The position numbers and the translations under genes are program-made. A DNA stretch of 64,000 nucleotides from Rheinheimera pacifica. Its GTDB lineage: Bacteria > Pseudomonadota > Gammaproteobacteria > Enterobacterales > Alteromonadaceae. Each line of letters starts with the position of its first letter. The stretch's first letter is position 1. Where the stretch lies: contig NZ_FNXF01000003.1 in NCBI RefSeq assembly GCF_900108485.1, forward strand, positions 1 through 64,000, given 5' to 3'. The notes under the pieces are model-generated. The model saw only the letters and a list, made by a program, of their open reading frames with translations. It searched no databases and was not told where the DNA came from. Below are positions 17,924 to 26,778 of the stretch, piece after piece.

Positions 17924-18012
17924 AAACCCGATCTGGTCGGCGCAGAGTGTCTGAGCCCTGCCGCAGGCATTAGGGCGAGTTGCTGCGGCGAGCCAGAGCG
18001 GGTATTGCGGCC
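17922..18012. repeat. Dispersed imperfect-hairpin repeat, copy B
   Basis: Shares GGAAAC, TGGTCGGCGCAGAGTGTCTG, CGAGTTGCTGCG and GTATTGC with copy A at 8621-8710. The loop differs and forms its own small hairpin (GCCCT...AGGGC). It sits between the convergent rluA and S9 peptidase genes. Confidence 0.7.
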
Positions 18013-18026
18013 GTATTGTTACAGCA

Positions 18027-20498
18027 TTATAAATTCTGCTCAAATAACTTATAAATACGGCGGTACTCATCCAGCCAGCTGCTTGGCTGGCGAAAGCCAT
18101 GCGGCTCTACCGGGTAAATTGCCGTTTCAAAGTTAATGTTTTCCTGCTCAATTAACCGCTGCACTAAACGCACGACATCCTGAAAGAATACGTTGTCATC
18201 AACCATAGGCGCATTAATCAGCAAAGGCTTTTTAAGGCCCTGGGTAAAGTAAATTGGCGAGCTGCGCTCATAGGCGATAGGGTCAATGGCAGGCGTATTC
18301 AGAATATTCGACGTATACGCATGGTTGTAATAGGCCCAATCACTCACCGGGCGCAGTGCTGCACCGGCCTGGAATAAATCCGGTTCAGTAAACAGCGCCA
18401 TAAAGGTCATAAAGCCGCCGTACGAACCACCATAAGTACCAATACGGTTACGATCTACATTGGCATTTGCCACCATCCAGTTTACGCCATCAACCAAATC
18501 TTCAATCTCTGGTGTACCCATGCGGCGGTAAATGGCGGTGCGCCAGTCGCGGCCATAACCTTTTGATGCCCGGTAATCCATATCCATTACCACATAGCCT
18601 TGTTGTACCAACAGGTTATGGAAGAAAAACTCACGGAAATAACCTGACCAGCCCATATCACTGTTTTGCAGATAACCGGCACCATGGTTAAAAATAACGG
18701 CGCGGCGTTTTTCGCCCTGCTGGTAATCGGCCGGGTAATACACTTTAGAAAACACCGGCTGCTCGCCATGGCTGGAAGGTACCGCAACTATCTGCGGCGC
18801 TACCAGCGGTAACTGTTTAAACTCTGCCGATATGGTGTCAGTCAGGCGTTTAACTTCGGCGCCTGGTGCAGCATCAGCCACGTACAGCTCTTCCGGCATC
18901 AGGTTGGTGGAATGGCGCAGTAACAGTTTTTGTTCGTCCGGCGACAGTGTAAAATCAGTGCTGCCACCCAGTTTGGTTAGCTGTTCAGTATTACCGCTGG
19001 CTAATACCGCACGGTACACCTCATAGTTGCCAGGGTGCGCCACGTTTGCCTTAAAGTAAATAAATTGATCATCGCTGCTAAGCACCGGATCGCTGACTTC
19101 AAAAGTACCGCTGGTCAGTTTTTTAGCTTTGCCTTTTAGCGGCTTAACATATAAATGAGAGTAACCGGACTCTTCCGACAGGTAGTACAGGCTGTCAGCG
19201 TTATTTAACCAGCCGTAGTCGTTAAAAGAATAATTAACCCAGGCGGTGTCATGTAACCGGTGCTGTGGCACCAGTGTTTTTTTCTGCAAATCGACAGTAG
19301 CTATCCAACGGTCTTTGTTATCCAGCGCTTTAAGCATCAGGGCAACGTGTTCACCGTTGCTGTGCCAGCGCATAGCGCTTTGCGTCCAGTACCAGTCATT
19401 CATCAGACCGATATCGCGGATCACCTTCTCACTTTTGTATTTTTCACCCCGGGCTTTAGCATTTTCTGCTTTAACCTCAGCCAGCACATCTTCGTTATAG
19501 CCTGGCAGGCTGGTATAGCTTAACTCGCTGCTGCTGCCATCTTTAAGGTTTAACAACAAAATACGCTGCGCTGCAGGAATAACATCATTAACCCGCCCGC
19601 GTACCGGTTGAGCGGCAATATCGCCATTGGCGGTAATGTAATTTGGCATAATATCTTTATCGTTACGCTTACCAGCTTTGCGCACCGAGACCAGCATATA
19701 GTCGGCTTTAGGTGACAAGCTGGCGCCGACTACCTGTAAGTCTTTACCCAGATAAAACGCTTTGGGCGCCATGCTGCTGTTTTGGGCTTGCAACTGCTGC
19801 TGCGCGGCATAACGCTGTTCAGCATTTTTTTGCTCCAGCGCTACAAACTCAATCAGTTTGTGCTGCTCTTGTGCCAGATAACCTTTGGGCACAGCCGGTG
19901 CTTTGGGTGCTTCGGCCAGTTGCAGGTTAGCCAGCTCGGTGCGGTTGCCTGAGGCCAGATCAATAGCGTAATAAGTCCAGCCTTCGCGGTATGCGATACG
20001 GCCATCGAGCAAAAATAGTGGATCAGTCTGCACTGCACTGTCGCGGGTTAGCTGAATTAATTCAAAGCTTGCCATGCGGCGCACAAACAAGTTGCCTTCA
20101 AAAATATAGGCCTGCAGGCTACGATCTTTATTGTAAACCGCGCTGGCACTGCCTATCTGGTGTTGGCTAGCTAATGCCACTTGCTCACCATTGCCCTGCG
20201 CAGCCAGTGGCCGGACAAACCAGTCGCGCAGTTCGTTACCTTGCTGCTTACGCTGATAAAATACCTGCTGGCTGTCGGCGCTCCACAGCGCTTGCTCTGG
20301 CTGGCGGCCAAGCCAGTCCGGATCAGCCATAATCTGTTCCATGCTCAGTTTGATACTGGCGTCGCCATTAAATACCTGCGGTACGCTGATAGCTGCTGTT
20401 TGATAGGTTTGTGGCTCGGCTTTTCTGGCCTGCAACGGGCTGGTTAGTACGAAGCTGCACAACGCGACAGCCAGCACTGAATGACGGATCTTAGTCAT
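18027..20498 (-). CDS. S9 family peptidase (prolyl oligopeptidase / DPP-IV type), exported
   Basis: An 823-residue serine peptidase with a signal peptide (about 1-24, ending near LQARKA). A beta-propeller domain occupies about residues 60-560, and a C-terminal alpha/beta hydrolase domain carries the triad: Ser692 in TYGGSYGGF, Asp767/768 in MVDDNVF and His800 in EPHGF. It probably removes Xaa-Pro dipeptides or cleaves oligopeptides in the periplasm. It is a single gene with repeat-derived terminators downstream. Confidence 0.9.
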   Translation of the reverse strand: MTKIRHSVLAVALCSFVLTSPLQARKAEPQTYQTAAISVPQVFNGDASIKLSMEQIMADPDWLGRQPEQALWSADSQQVFYQRKQQGNELRDWFVRPLAAQGNGEQVALASQHQIGSASAVYNKDRSLQAYIFEGNLFVRRMASFELIQLTRDSAVQTDPLFLLDGRIAYREGWTYYAIDLASGNRTELANLQLAEAPKAPAVPKGYLAQEQHKLIEFVALEQKNAEQRYAAQQQLQAQNSSMAPKAFYLGKDLQVVGASLSPKADYMLVSVRKAGKRNDKDIMPNYITANGDIAAQPVRGRVNDVIPAAQRILLLNLKDGSSSELSYTSLPGYNEDVLAEVKAENAKARGEKYKSEKVIRDIGLMNDWYWTQSAMRWHSNGEHVALMLKALDNKDRWIATVDLQKKTLVPQHRLHDTAWVNYSFNDYGWLNNADSLYYLSEESGYSHLYVKPLKGKAKKLTSGTFEVSDPVLSSDDQFIYFKANVAHPGNYEVYRAVLASGNTEQLTKLGGSTDFTLSPDEQKLLLRHSTNLMPEELYVADAAPGAEVKRLTDTISAEFKQLPLVAPQIVAVPSSHGEQPVFSKVYYPADYQQGEKRRAVIFNHGAGYLQNSDMGWSGYFREFFFHNLLVQQGYVVMDMDYRASKGYGRDWRTAIYRRMGTPEIEDLVDGVNWMVANANVDRNRIGTYGGSYGGFMTFMALFTEPDLFQAGAALRPVSDWAYYNHAYTSNILNTPAIDPIAYERSSPIYFTQGLKKPLLINAPMVDDNVFFQDVVRLVQRLIEQENINFETAIYPVEPHGFRQPSSWLDEYRRIYKLFEQNL

Positions 20499-20611
20499 AG
20501 CGAGTTTCTTATAGTAGTAAAAGACGCTCTGTTATACAAAGAGCGCTGCGGTAACGCAACTGACACACCAACAGATGCGGCTGACAGCAAAGCAGATAAG
20601 ATTAACCGACA

Positions 20612-20639
20612 GAAAAAAGCCGGCCTGAACCAGACCGGC
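20612..20639 (-). terminator. Rho-independent terminator of azoR
   Basis: On the reverse strand a GCCGGTCTG/CAGGCCGGC stem (20619-20639, loop of three) is followed by TTTTTT, 44 bp after the azoR stop. Confidence 0.85.
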
Positions 20640-20682
20640 AAATACAGCGTGAATAACAAGTATTCGAACAGCTGTGGAGAAG

Positions 20683-21291
20683 TTAAGCAGCTATTTTAGC
20701 GCTGATTTCAGTTAAACGGGCCGTTGCTGCGGTAAGTGCCGCCTGTTGTGCGTCCGTTCCCATATTAAGGCCTTCGGCATAAACAAAATGCAGGTCCTTT
20801 AAACCAACGAAGTTAAAAAATGTTTGTAAAAACGGTGTCTGGCTGTCCAGCCCGGTACCCTGATAAATACCACCACGGGCAGCAAAAATGACCACCGGCT
20901 TATCATCCAGCAAGCCTACCGGGCCCTGCTCGGTATACTTAAAGGTAATGCCAGCGCGTGCTACCCGGTCAAGCAAGGCTTTTAGCTGTGATGGTATGCC
21001 AAAGTTGTACATTGGTACGCCTAAAACAATCACATCGGCCGCTTTAATGCGGGCAACAATGTCGTCAGAGATAGCAGCCAGACGCTGCTGCTCGCTGCTA
21101 CGCTGTTCTGCCGGTGTCATCCAGGCTGCCATTTCTGCCATCTCCAGGTGCGGCACCGGTGTGGCGTTTAAATCCAGAGTGTCCAGGTTAAAGCTGCCTT
21201 TTGGCAACTGGGCAATAAATTGTTGGGCTAACTGAGCCGAGTGACCTTTGTCACCGTTAATAGAACTGTTAATCAGTAAAATATGTTTCAT
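20683..21291 (-). CDS. azoR: FMN-dependent NADH-azoreductase
   Basis: A 202-residue flavodoxin-fold quinone/azo reductase: LLINSSINGDKGHSAQLAQQF at the N-terminus (FMN phosphate site), VPMYNFGIPSQLKALLDRVARAGITFKYTEQGPVGLL (about 95-131), and FAARGGIYQGT (about 137-147). All are close to E. coli AzoR (201 residues). It reduces quinones and azo compounds by two electrons at the expense of NADH, in the cytoplasm. It is divergent from the ECF sigma gene and may share the response to photo-oxidative stress, but no common operator was proven. Confidence 0.92.
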   Translation of the reverse strand: MKHILLINSSINGDKGHSAQLAQQFIAQLPKGSFNLDTLDLNATPVPHLEMAEMAAWMTPAEQRSSEQQRLAAISDDIVARIKAADVIVLGVPMYNFGIPSQLKALLDRVARAGITFKYTEQGPVGLLDDKPVVIFAARGGIYQGTGLDSQTPFLQTFFNFVGLKDLHFVYAEGLNMGTDAQQAALTAATARLTEISAKIAA

Positions 21292-21393
21292 GATAGTCTC
21301 CCGTGGTGAATAAGCTCATAATAAAGTATTTTTTTAGGAAGAAAATCAGAATAAAACGCACATACCTTTCTAATTTTTAATTTATTTAAATAG

Positions 21394-21420
21394 CAATCCA
21401 GTACAGCTTACACCACGTAA
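21394..21420 (+). promoter_or_regulatory. Candidate autoregulated ECF11-type promoter
   Basis: CAATCC (21394-21399), a 16 bp spacer, then CGTAA (21416-21420). This resembles the TGATC / CGTA pattern reported for promoters of ECF11/RpoE-ChrR sigma factors, though the -35 half differs at two positions. It lies about 55 bp before the sigma gene. Confidence 0.35.
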
Positions 21421-21472
21421 ATAGGGCTACACAGCAGCAATGCCGGTAACACCGTAACCAGGAACATAAAAC

Positions 21473-22126
21473 ATGTTGAAGTTAGCCAAGGTACCAAGGC
21501 ATGATAGGGTCCCCTCGCCAATACCGGATACTCAAGCCTCTATGACAAGGCAAGAAATTACCAATAATAACTGGGAAGAGGCACTCACTTTTGTCGCTCT
21601 GCAGCGTGATCGCAGTGCTTATGCTGAACTATTTAATTATTTTGCACCAAGGCTGAAAGCTTTTGGTATGAAAATGTTTGGTAACGAGCAGCAGGCGCTG
21701 GAAATGGTGCAAGACACCATGCTAAACGTATGGAAAAAAGCGGCGTTGTTTGATGCATCCCGTGGTTGTGCTTCAACATGGATTTTTACCATTGCCAGAA
21801 ATGTGCGCTTTGACATGCTGCGCAAAAAGCAAAGCCGTAAAGATGATGTCAGTGCTGATGATTTATGGCTTAACGGCGAGTACCCGGAGCAGGAAGCCGA
21901 CACCGATGCCTCGCAATGGGATACCCAGCTGCTGATGGATAAACTGGCGCCGCACTTTACCAGCCTGCCGCCGGCGCAACGCGAGGTAATGGAAAAAGTA
22001 TATTTGCAGGAAAAATCGCATCAGGAAGTATCGGATGAACTGGCGATCCCACTGGGTACAGTGAAATCACGCATCCGCTTAGCGCTGGACAGATTAAGAG
22101 AGGCATTAGATGGCGCACGCAATTAA
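21473..22126 (+). CDS. ECF (group ECF11-like) RNA polymerase sigma factor, ChrR-controlled
   Basis: A 217-residue sigma factor: region 2 (YAELFNYFAPRLKAFGMKMFGNEQQALEMVQDTMLNVW...STWIFTIARNVRFDMLRKKQ, about 50-122) and region 4 (LPPAQREVMEKVYLQEKSHQEVSDELAIPLGTVKSRIRLALDRLRE, about 164-210). The neighbouring gene encodes a ChrR-type zinc anti-sigma factor and overlaps it by 17 bp. Relatives answer singlet oxygen and organic peroxides. The upstream start has AGGA at good spacing; a start at 21542 would also be possible. Confidence 0.9.
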   Translation: MLKLAKVPRHDRVPSPIPDTQASMTRQEITNNNWEEALTFVALQRDRSAYAELFNYFAPRLKAFGMKMFGNEQQALEMVQDTMLNVWKKAALFDASRGCASTWIFTIARNVRFDMLRKKQSRKDDVSADDLWLNGEYPEQEADTDASQWDTQLLMDKLAPHFTSLPPAQREVMEKVYLQEKSHQEVSDELAIPLGTVKSRIRLALDRLREALDGARN

Positions 22127-22799
22127 GTTTCACCCTGGCATGCCGTTACTGGAACAACATGCCGAAGGCACCTTAAGTGCCGACGTAGCGCTGGCTGTGG
22201 CAGCGCATATTGACCTGTGCCCACATTGTCAACAGCTTAGCCGTGACATTACCGCTGACTTGGCCTGCCAGCTGGCTCAGCAACCGGTTAAAACCAACAC
22301 TACCGACTGGCAGCAGATGCTGCATGACATTATGGCGCAGCCGCCATTGTCTAAACAGGCTGCTGCCACGCAGGCGCAATTGTCTGCACAGCCAGCTGAG
22401 TCCATCATAGTTAATCAGCGCGAGTTTGTTTTGCCGCGGGCATTACAGCGCCTGGCCGCAAATCATGGCAAGTGGTTGCATCTGGGTGGTATAGCAACGG
22501 CGAAATTGCCGGCAGGCAACGATTATCATGTATCCTTACTGTATATCAGTAAAGACACTGAAGTACCGCAGCACACTCACCTGGGGCTGGAGATGACATT
22601 AGTGCTGGCCGGTAAAATTGTTGATGAAAACGGTGAATACAAAGCTGGTGATTTACTGATTAATTCACCGGACGATACCCACACACCGCGCACTATGGCA
22701 GACGAAGATTGCTTATGCCTGTCGGTACTAAGCGCGCCGTTAAAGTTTAAAAAAGGCTTAACCCGGTTGCTTAACCCGCTACAGCAGTTCTTTTACTAA
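22110..22799 (+). CDS. chrR: ChrR-type zinc anti-sigma factor with cupin domain
   Basis: A 229-residue protein. Its N-terminal anti-sigma domain has His33-x3-Cys37-x2-Cys40 (HIDLCPHC), the zinc site that holds the sigma factor. The C-terminal cupin domain (about 125-215) has HTHLGLEMTLVLAG and a later DDTHTPRT, giving the metal ligands needed for release under singlet oxygen. Its start overlaps the sigma gene, implying coupled translation. Confidence 0.92.
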   Translation: MAHAIKFHPGMPLLEQHAEGTLSADVALAVAAHIDLCPHCQQLSRDITADLACQLAQQPVKTNTTDWQQMLHDIMAQPPLSKQAAATQAQLSAQPAESIIVNQREFVLPRALQRLAANHGKWLHLGGIATAKLPAGNDYHVSLLYISKDTEVPQHTHLGLEMTLVLAGKIVDENGEYKAGDLLINSPDDTHTPRTMADEDCLCLSVLSAPLKFKKGLTRLLNPLQQFFY

Positions 22800-22814
22800 C
22801 CGCCATACCCGATT

Positions 22815-22842
22815 AACGCCAGCAACTGCTGGCGTTTTTTTA
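22815..22842 (+). terminator. Rho-independent terminator of the sigma/chrR operon
   Basis: AACGCCAGCA / TGCTGGCGTT perfect stem (22815-22836), followed by a run of T, 15 bp after the chrR stop. Confidence 0.9.
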
Positions 22843-22850
22843 CAACTGTT

Positions 22851-25103
22851 TTAACACAACAGTGCAGTGCCACCTTTGAGGTTAAATACCTGCTTAAAGC
22901 CCAAGCGCCCCAGCACTTTGCAGGCCACCAGGCTACGGTTACCTGAGCGGCAAACCAGCAACAACGGTTGTTCGCAGTGTAATTGCCGGTGGATAACCGC
23001 ATCGGCCAGCTTGGATAGCGGTATTTCCTGCACGCTGTGCTGTGCCAGATAAGCTGCCGGTAAATACTGTGCCAGCGCTCCGGCACTTTGCTCATGCGGC
23101 TCACGCACATCAACCACCTGCATTTGCGGCCATTGTTGTAAAAAGTCTGCCAGGTGCGCTGGTGCAATCACATCAGTGGCATCAGACAAACTTACTTCAA
23201 CCAAACCACAGAAATAACTGCTGGCCTGCTGTAAAGTAACAGCCTGTTGCTGTAACTGCGGTTGCCATTCGGTGTGCGGCTGATTATTCAGCAGGGCCTG
23301 GATCAGCGGCTGCTCTGTTGCTGCCAGTGCCAGGCTGGTAAAAAAGCGTTGCGCATAATCATGGCTGGATAACAACAAGGTATGCTGCCCTACTTTACCT
23401 GCCAGTAGCCGGATGCTGTTTGCCAGTGCTGAAATATCGCCGCCGGGTAAATCGGTGCGGCCCACTCCACCTGGCAGTATTACATCACCGGTAAAAGCGC
23501 ATAGCAGCTGTTGCTGTTTGTACAGCAAAATACTCACCGCTTCAGGCGTATGGCCCGGTGTGGCCAACCGGGTTAACTGATAGGGCCCAAGCTGAATTTC
23601 AGGGCTGTGCTCAGGCCAGCCCAGCACATCACAGCCGCTAGCGGCGCAGGGATTACCCAGCAAGGTTAATAATTCTGTGCGGGCCGACTGATGATCCTGG
23701 TGCAAATGAGTGTCCAGCACAGCTTTTAACTGTAAACCATGGCCCTGGATAATATTGGCAATACGGCCGGCCAGCGGCAATACCGGATCTATCACCAGTG
23801 CTTTGAGGCTATCAGGGCAGATCAGTACATAGCTACATAAGGCTTCATGCTTTAGCTGTAGTAAGCCGCGGGCATGAATTTCCAGTGTTGGTGTGGCATC
23901 GGTCAGTACCAGACAATGCTTCGATACCACCGCTTTAAGTGCAGCAATAGCCTGGCAAGCGTGTTCACATTCAACTTTGGTCATCGCCGGGCCAAAGGAT
24001 AAGCGGATAGCTCCCTGCGAGCGCCAGCTGTCCAGCCCCATGGCATCAAGCACAAAACTGCTGGGTACCTTAGAGCTGCACGCCGAGCCCGAACTTACGC
24101 GGATACCGGCGGCATCAAACAAATCCATAATGTCTTTGCTGTAAAAACCCGGCACGGAAAAATTAATGGTAGTGGGCACCACATGCGGTATATCACTGTT
24201 AAGCACCAAAGCAGGAAACACCTGCCGTAACGCCGCAATAAGTTGCTGCCGGTAGTGCCACAGTGTATCTTCAGTTTGAAACGCAGAGCCGCTGGTTTTG
24301 GCCAGTTCAGAAAAAATGGCGTGCAAAGCGGCGATACCGGGCAGGTTTTCGGTACCCGAGCGTAAACCACTTTCCTGGCCACCACCGGCAATAAAAGGCT
24401 GATAAGGCGTGTCTTTACGCACATACAAAAAACCGATGCCTTTAGGTGCGTACAATTTATGGCCACTAAAGGGCGCGTAATCAATGCTGGTATCGGCAAT
24501 ATTCAGCGACATTTTACCCAGCGCCTGCACACAATCTACCATCCAGTAAACTTGCGGGTTAACACTGCGGATCAATTGCTCCAGCGCCACCAGATCCTGC
24601 TTTACGCCGGTTTCATTGTTCGCTGCCATAGTACAAATCATTACTGCAGCGGTGAGGTGCTCGCGGATAAAGCCGCTATCGAGCACACCATGCTGATCAA
24701 CAGGAATGGCCTTTACCGTGGCATTAAGCTGCAATACCCGGTTCCAGTGTTTCAGGCTTTCGGGCACCGCTTTATGCTCAGTAGCGCCATACAGTAATAA
24801 GGTTGCTGCGCCGGTTTTGCTCTGCGCCCGGGCCGCCATTAACGCCGAAACAATCGAGGCTTGAATGCCCTCTGTCGCCCCAGAGGTAAATACAATGTCA
24901 CCACTGCGGGCGCCGATTAACTGCCGGGCCAAAGCGCGGGTGGTTTCCAGTTCTGCTTTGGCTTTAATACCGGTAGCGTGGCTGCTGCTGGGGTTACCAT
25001 AGCCACGCTGCATCGCATGCATTGCTGCCTCTGCAGCAACCGGCAGTACCGGTGTGGTAGCATTGTTATCCAGATATACTTCTGTATGCGCCGCGCCTTT
25101 CAT
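22851..25103 (-). CDS. Cysteine desulfurase / persulfide dioxygenase-like / rhodanese three-domain fusion
   Basis: A 750-residue protein with three sulfur-handling modules. Residues 1-390 form a class V aminotransferase of the NifS/IscS type, with PLP Lys216 in SGHK and the mobile-loop Cys342 in SSGSACSS. Residues 400-630 form a metallo-beta-lactamase domain with THLHQDH (466-471), GHT (His518), TGD (Asp540) and SSHDY (His581), nearest to ETHE1-type persulfide dioxygenases. Residues 645-750 form a rhodanese with active-site Cys718 in VCRSGNRS. All catalytic residues are present. Inferred: cysteine sulfur is passed to a persulfide and then oxidised or transferred on the same chain. The frame is uninterrupted and the domains have consistent codon use, so this is one gene. 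Confidence 0.88.
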   Translation of the reverse strand: MKGAAHTEVYLDNNATTPVLPVAAEAAMHAMQRGYGNPSSSHATGIKAKAELETTRALARQLIGARSGDIVFTSGATEGIQASIVSALMAARAQSKTGAATLLLYGATEHKAVPESLKHWNRVLQLNATVKAIPVDQHGVLDSGFIREHLTAAVMICTMAANNETGVKQDLVALEQLIRSVNPQVYWMVDCVQALGKMSLNIADTSIDYAPFSGHKLYAPKGIGFLYVRKDTPYQPFIAGGGQESGLRSGTENLPGIAALHAIFSELAKTSGSAFQTEDTLWHYRQQLIAALRQVFPALVLNSDIPHVVPTTINFSVPGFYSKDIMDLFDAAGIRVSSGSACSSKVPSSFVLDAMGLDSWRSQGAIRLSFGPAMTKVECEHACQAIAALKAVVSKHCLVLTDATPTLEIHARGLLQLKHEALCSYVLICPDSLKALVIDPVLPLAGRIANIIQGHGLQLKAVLDTHLHQDHQSARTELLTLLGNPCAASGCDVLGWPEHSPEIQLGPYQLTRLATPGHTPEAVSILLYKQQQLLCAFTGDVILPGGVGRTDLPGGDISALANSIRLLAGKVGQHTLLLSSHDYAQRFFTSLALAATEQPLIQALLNNQPHTEWQPQLQQQAVTLQQASSYFCGLVEVSLSDATDVIAPAHLADFLQQWPQMQVVDVREPHEQSAGALAQYLPAAYLAQHSVQEIPLSKLADAVIHRQLHCEQPLLLVCRSGNRSLVACKVLGRLGFKQVFNLKGGTALLC

Positions 25104-25203
25104 AGCATTTGCCTCTGCCTGATATAACTAAAAAGAATATGTTATTCCGCACAATAATAACTGGCTGGCCGGCACAGCTCAAGCGTCAATAGCGCATTAA
25201 ATA

Positions 25204-25227
25204 ACAAACCGCCCGAAGGCGGTTTGT
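25204..25227 (-). terminator. Terminator of fadR
   Basis: A perfect 10 bp stem (ACAAACCGCC/GGCGGTTTGT) with a stable TTCG tetraloop on the reverse strand, 11 bp after the fadR stop. Only a short T-rich tail follows. Confidence 0.75.
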
Positions 25228-25237
25228 GTTTAGCTGT

Positions 25238-25954
25238 TTATTCGACCAGATCTTTGGGGATCTGCGGCCGTAGCTCCGACCAGACTAAGCCGCTTTCTTT
25301 ACCGTATTTACGTACGGCAAATACCACTTCGTCGAACTTGCCGTTTTCGGCATAGAGTTTGATCTGATGATAATACTTACGCGCCAGCTCACGGGCTTTA
25401 GGGTGCGAAAAGTAAAAACGCGCAATCTTGTTATACAGGCCACGAAAACCGTTTAAAATCAGCACATAAATACGATTAGCTGAATACAGTGCCAGTTCGT
25501 GGTTTAAATTATAGTCAAATTCGGCAAACGCCTCGGCGGTATCTTCCAGCGCTTCGGCACTGGCAAACAGTTCTACTACCTGCTGGGCGTTGTTTTTGAT
25601 TGCACCACGGATATAAATCGCACTGATATTAGTACGGGCAGATAATAAATCATCTACCAGTTTTGGCATTTGGTCTTCGTCTAACCGGGCCAGCGTTTCG
25701 AGAATATTTAAGCCTGAGGTTTCCCAGTAATTATTTACTTTTGTAGGCTTACCATGTTGAATAGTTAGCCAGCCGTCACGAGCTAAACGCTGTAATACTT
25801 CACGCAAAGTGGTACGGGTTACGCCTATCAGTTCAGACAATTCACGCTCTGCTGGTAATATAGAACCAGGGGCAAATTTTCCGTTCCAGATCGAGTCAAC
25901 AATATACTCTTCAGCAAACCCGGCCGGGCTTTGTGCTTTAATCAGATTAGTCAT
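25238..25954 (-). CDS. fadR: Fatty acid metabolism regulator FadR (GntR family)
   Basis: A 238-residue regulator (E. coli FadR has 239). The winged-helix N-terminus is [61 protein letters not shown] (about 13-72), followed by the acyl-CoA-binding all-alpha domain. It represses beta-oxidation genes and activates unsaturated fatty acid synthesis; long-chain acyl-CoA releases it. A site matching its consensus lies before fadI at 62011. The ATG at 25954 is preferred to a 23-codon extension. Confidence 0.95.
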   Translation of the reverse strand: MTNLIKAQSPAGFAEEYIVDSIWNGKFAPGSILPAERELSELIGVTRTTLREVLQRLARDGWLTIQHGKPTKVNNYWETSGLNILETLARLDEDQMPKLVDDLLSARTNISAIYIRGAIKNNAQQVVELFASAEALEDTAEAFAEFDYNLNHELALYSANRIYVLILNGFRGLYNKIARFYFSHPKARELARKYYHQIKLYAENGKFDEVVFAVRKYGKESGLVWSELRPQIPKDLVE

Positions 25955-26127
25955 GCGGATCTGTCCGTCTTTTTGTTCAGAAAAAAAGTTGACTGATTGT
26001 ACCAGAGCGCCAACAGTTAACAAGCCACCCTTCTAAATTAGCCCGACACCGCAGCCGGATTGTGCATTACGCTTAAATACCGTAGATTAACCGCAGCTGA
26101 AGAAAACTCCCGTCAGAAGGATAAGAA

Positions 26128-26664
26128 ATGCTACAAAAAATCAAACGTTTATCTATGCAGCGCTGGCCCTGGATGCTGCTGATATTATCCTGCCTGGGGT
26201 TATTGGCCAGCGCGCTGTATTTTCAGTACGGGCTAAACTTACAGCCTTGTATTAAATGTATTTATATCCGCAGTGCTTTTGTTGGTGTGCTAGTGGCCGC
26301 CATTATTGGTTTGCTGGCGCCTGCCAATGCCTTGTTCAGGCTACTGGCTCTGTTTGGCGTACTTGCATCTGCTGGTTTTGGCATTATGCAAGCCAACGAG
26401 CTGCTGCACATTGAGCAACTGCTGGCAGAAGGCGGCTTTTTCAGTTGTGCGCTGTTTGCTGAGTTTCCTACCTGGATGCCGTTGGATCAGTGGCTGCCTG
26501 CAGTGTTTGAACCCACCGGCAGTTGTGGTGACACCAGCTGGCAGTTTTTAGATAAAAGTATGGCATTCTGGAGTGCGGTATCGCTTTGGGTTTATGCCGT
26601 AATAGCAGCAATACTGCTGCTAAGCCAGCCGGTACGGATTAGCAACAACCCTTATCGCGATTAG
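26128..26664 (+). CDS. dsbB: Disulfide bond formation protein DsbB
   Basis: A 178-residue inner-membrane quinone reductase that re-oxidises DsbA. Four membrane helices are visible. The first periplasmic pair is Cys41/Cys44 (CIKC) and the second Cys107/Cys133 (SCALF...GSCGDTSW), matching E. coli 41/44 and 104/130. It is divergent from fadR, an arrangement also seen in related bacteria. Confidence 0.93.
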   Translation: MLQKIKRLSMQRWPWMLLILSCLGLLASALYFQYGLNLQPCIKCIYIRSAFVGVLVAAIIGLLAPANALFRLLALFGVLASAGFGIMQANELLHIEQLLAEGGFFSCALFAEFPTWMPLDQWLPAVFEPTGSCGDTSWQFLDKSMAFWSAVSLWVYAVIAAILLLSQPVRISNNPYRD

Positions 26665-26674
26665 TAACCAGAGC

Positions 26675-26777
26675 ACGAACCGGTTTGCCCACGCCAACAC
26701 GCCGTAGACCCCTCCCTGGGGGCTCGACTCAGGCATCCATGCCTTCAACGGTTGGCTTAGGGCAAGCCGGTTCTCGT
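26675..26777. repeat. Multi-branched palindromic repeat (cruciform) between convergent genes
   Basis: Outer arms CGAACCGGTTTGCCC (26676-26690) and GGGCAAGCCGGTTC (26760-26773) pair with one mismatch. Inner arms GCCAAC/GTTGGC pair next. The interior forms two small hairpins (CCCC...GGGG at 26708-26722 and AGGCATCCATGCCT at 26731-26744). It fills the gap between dsbB and the Old Yellow Enzyme gene and may end both transcripts. Confidence 0.75.
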
Positions 26778-26778
26778 C

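Noticed and set aside
24095-24499. Forward and reverse open frames inside the sulfur-enzyme fusion, including a 134-codon leftward frame
   Set aside because: They lack domain character and lie wholly inside a well-supported gene; the composition explains them.
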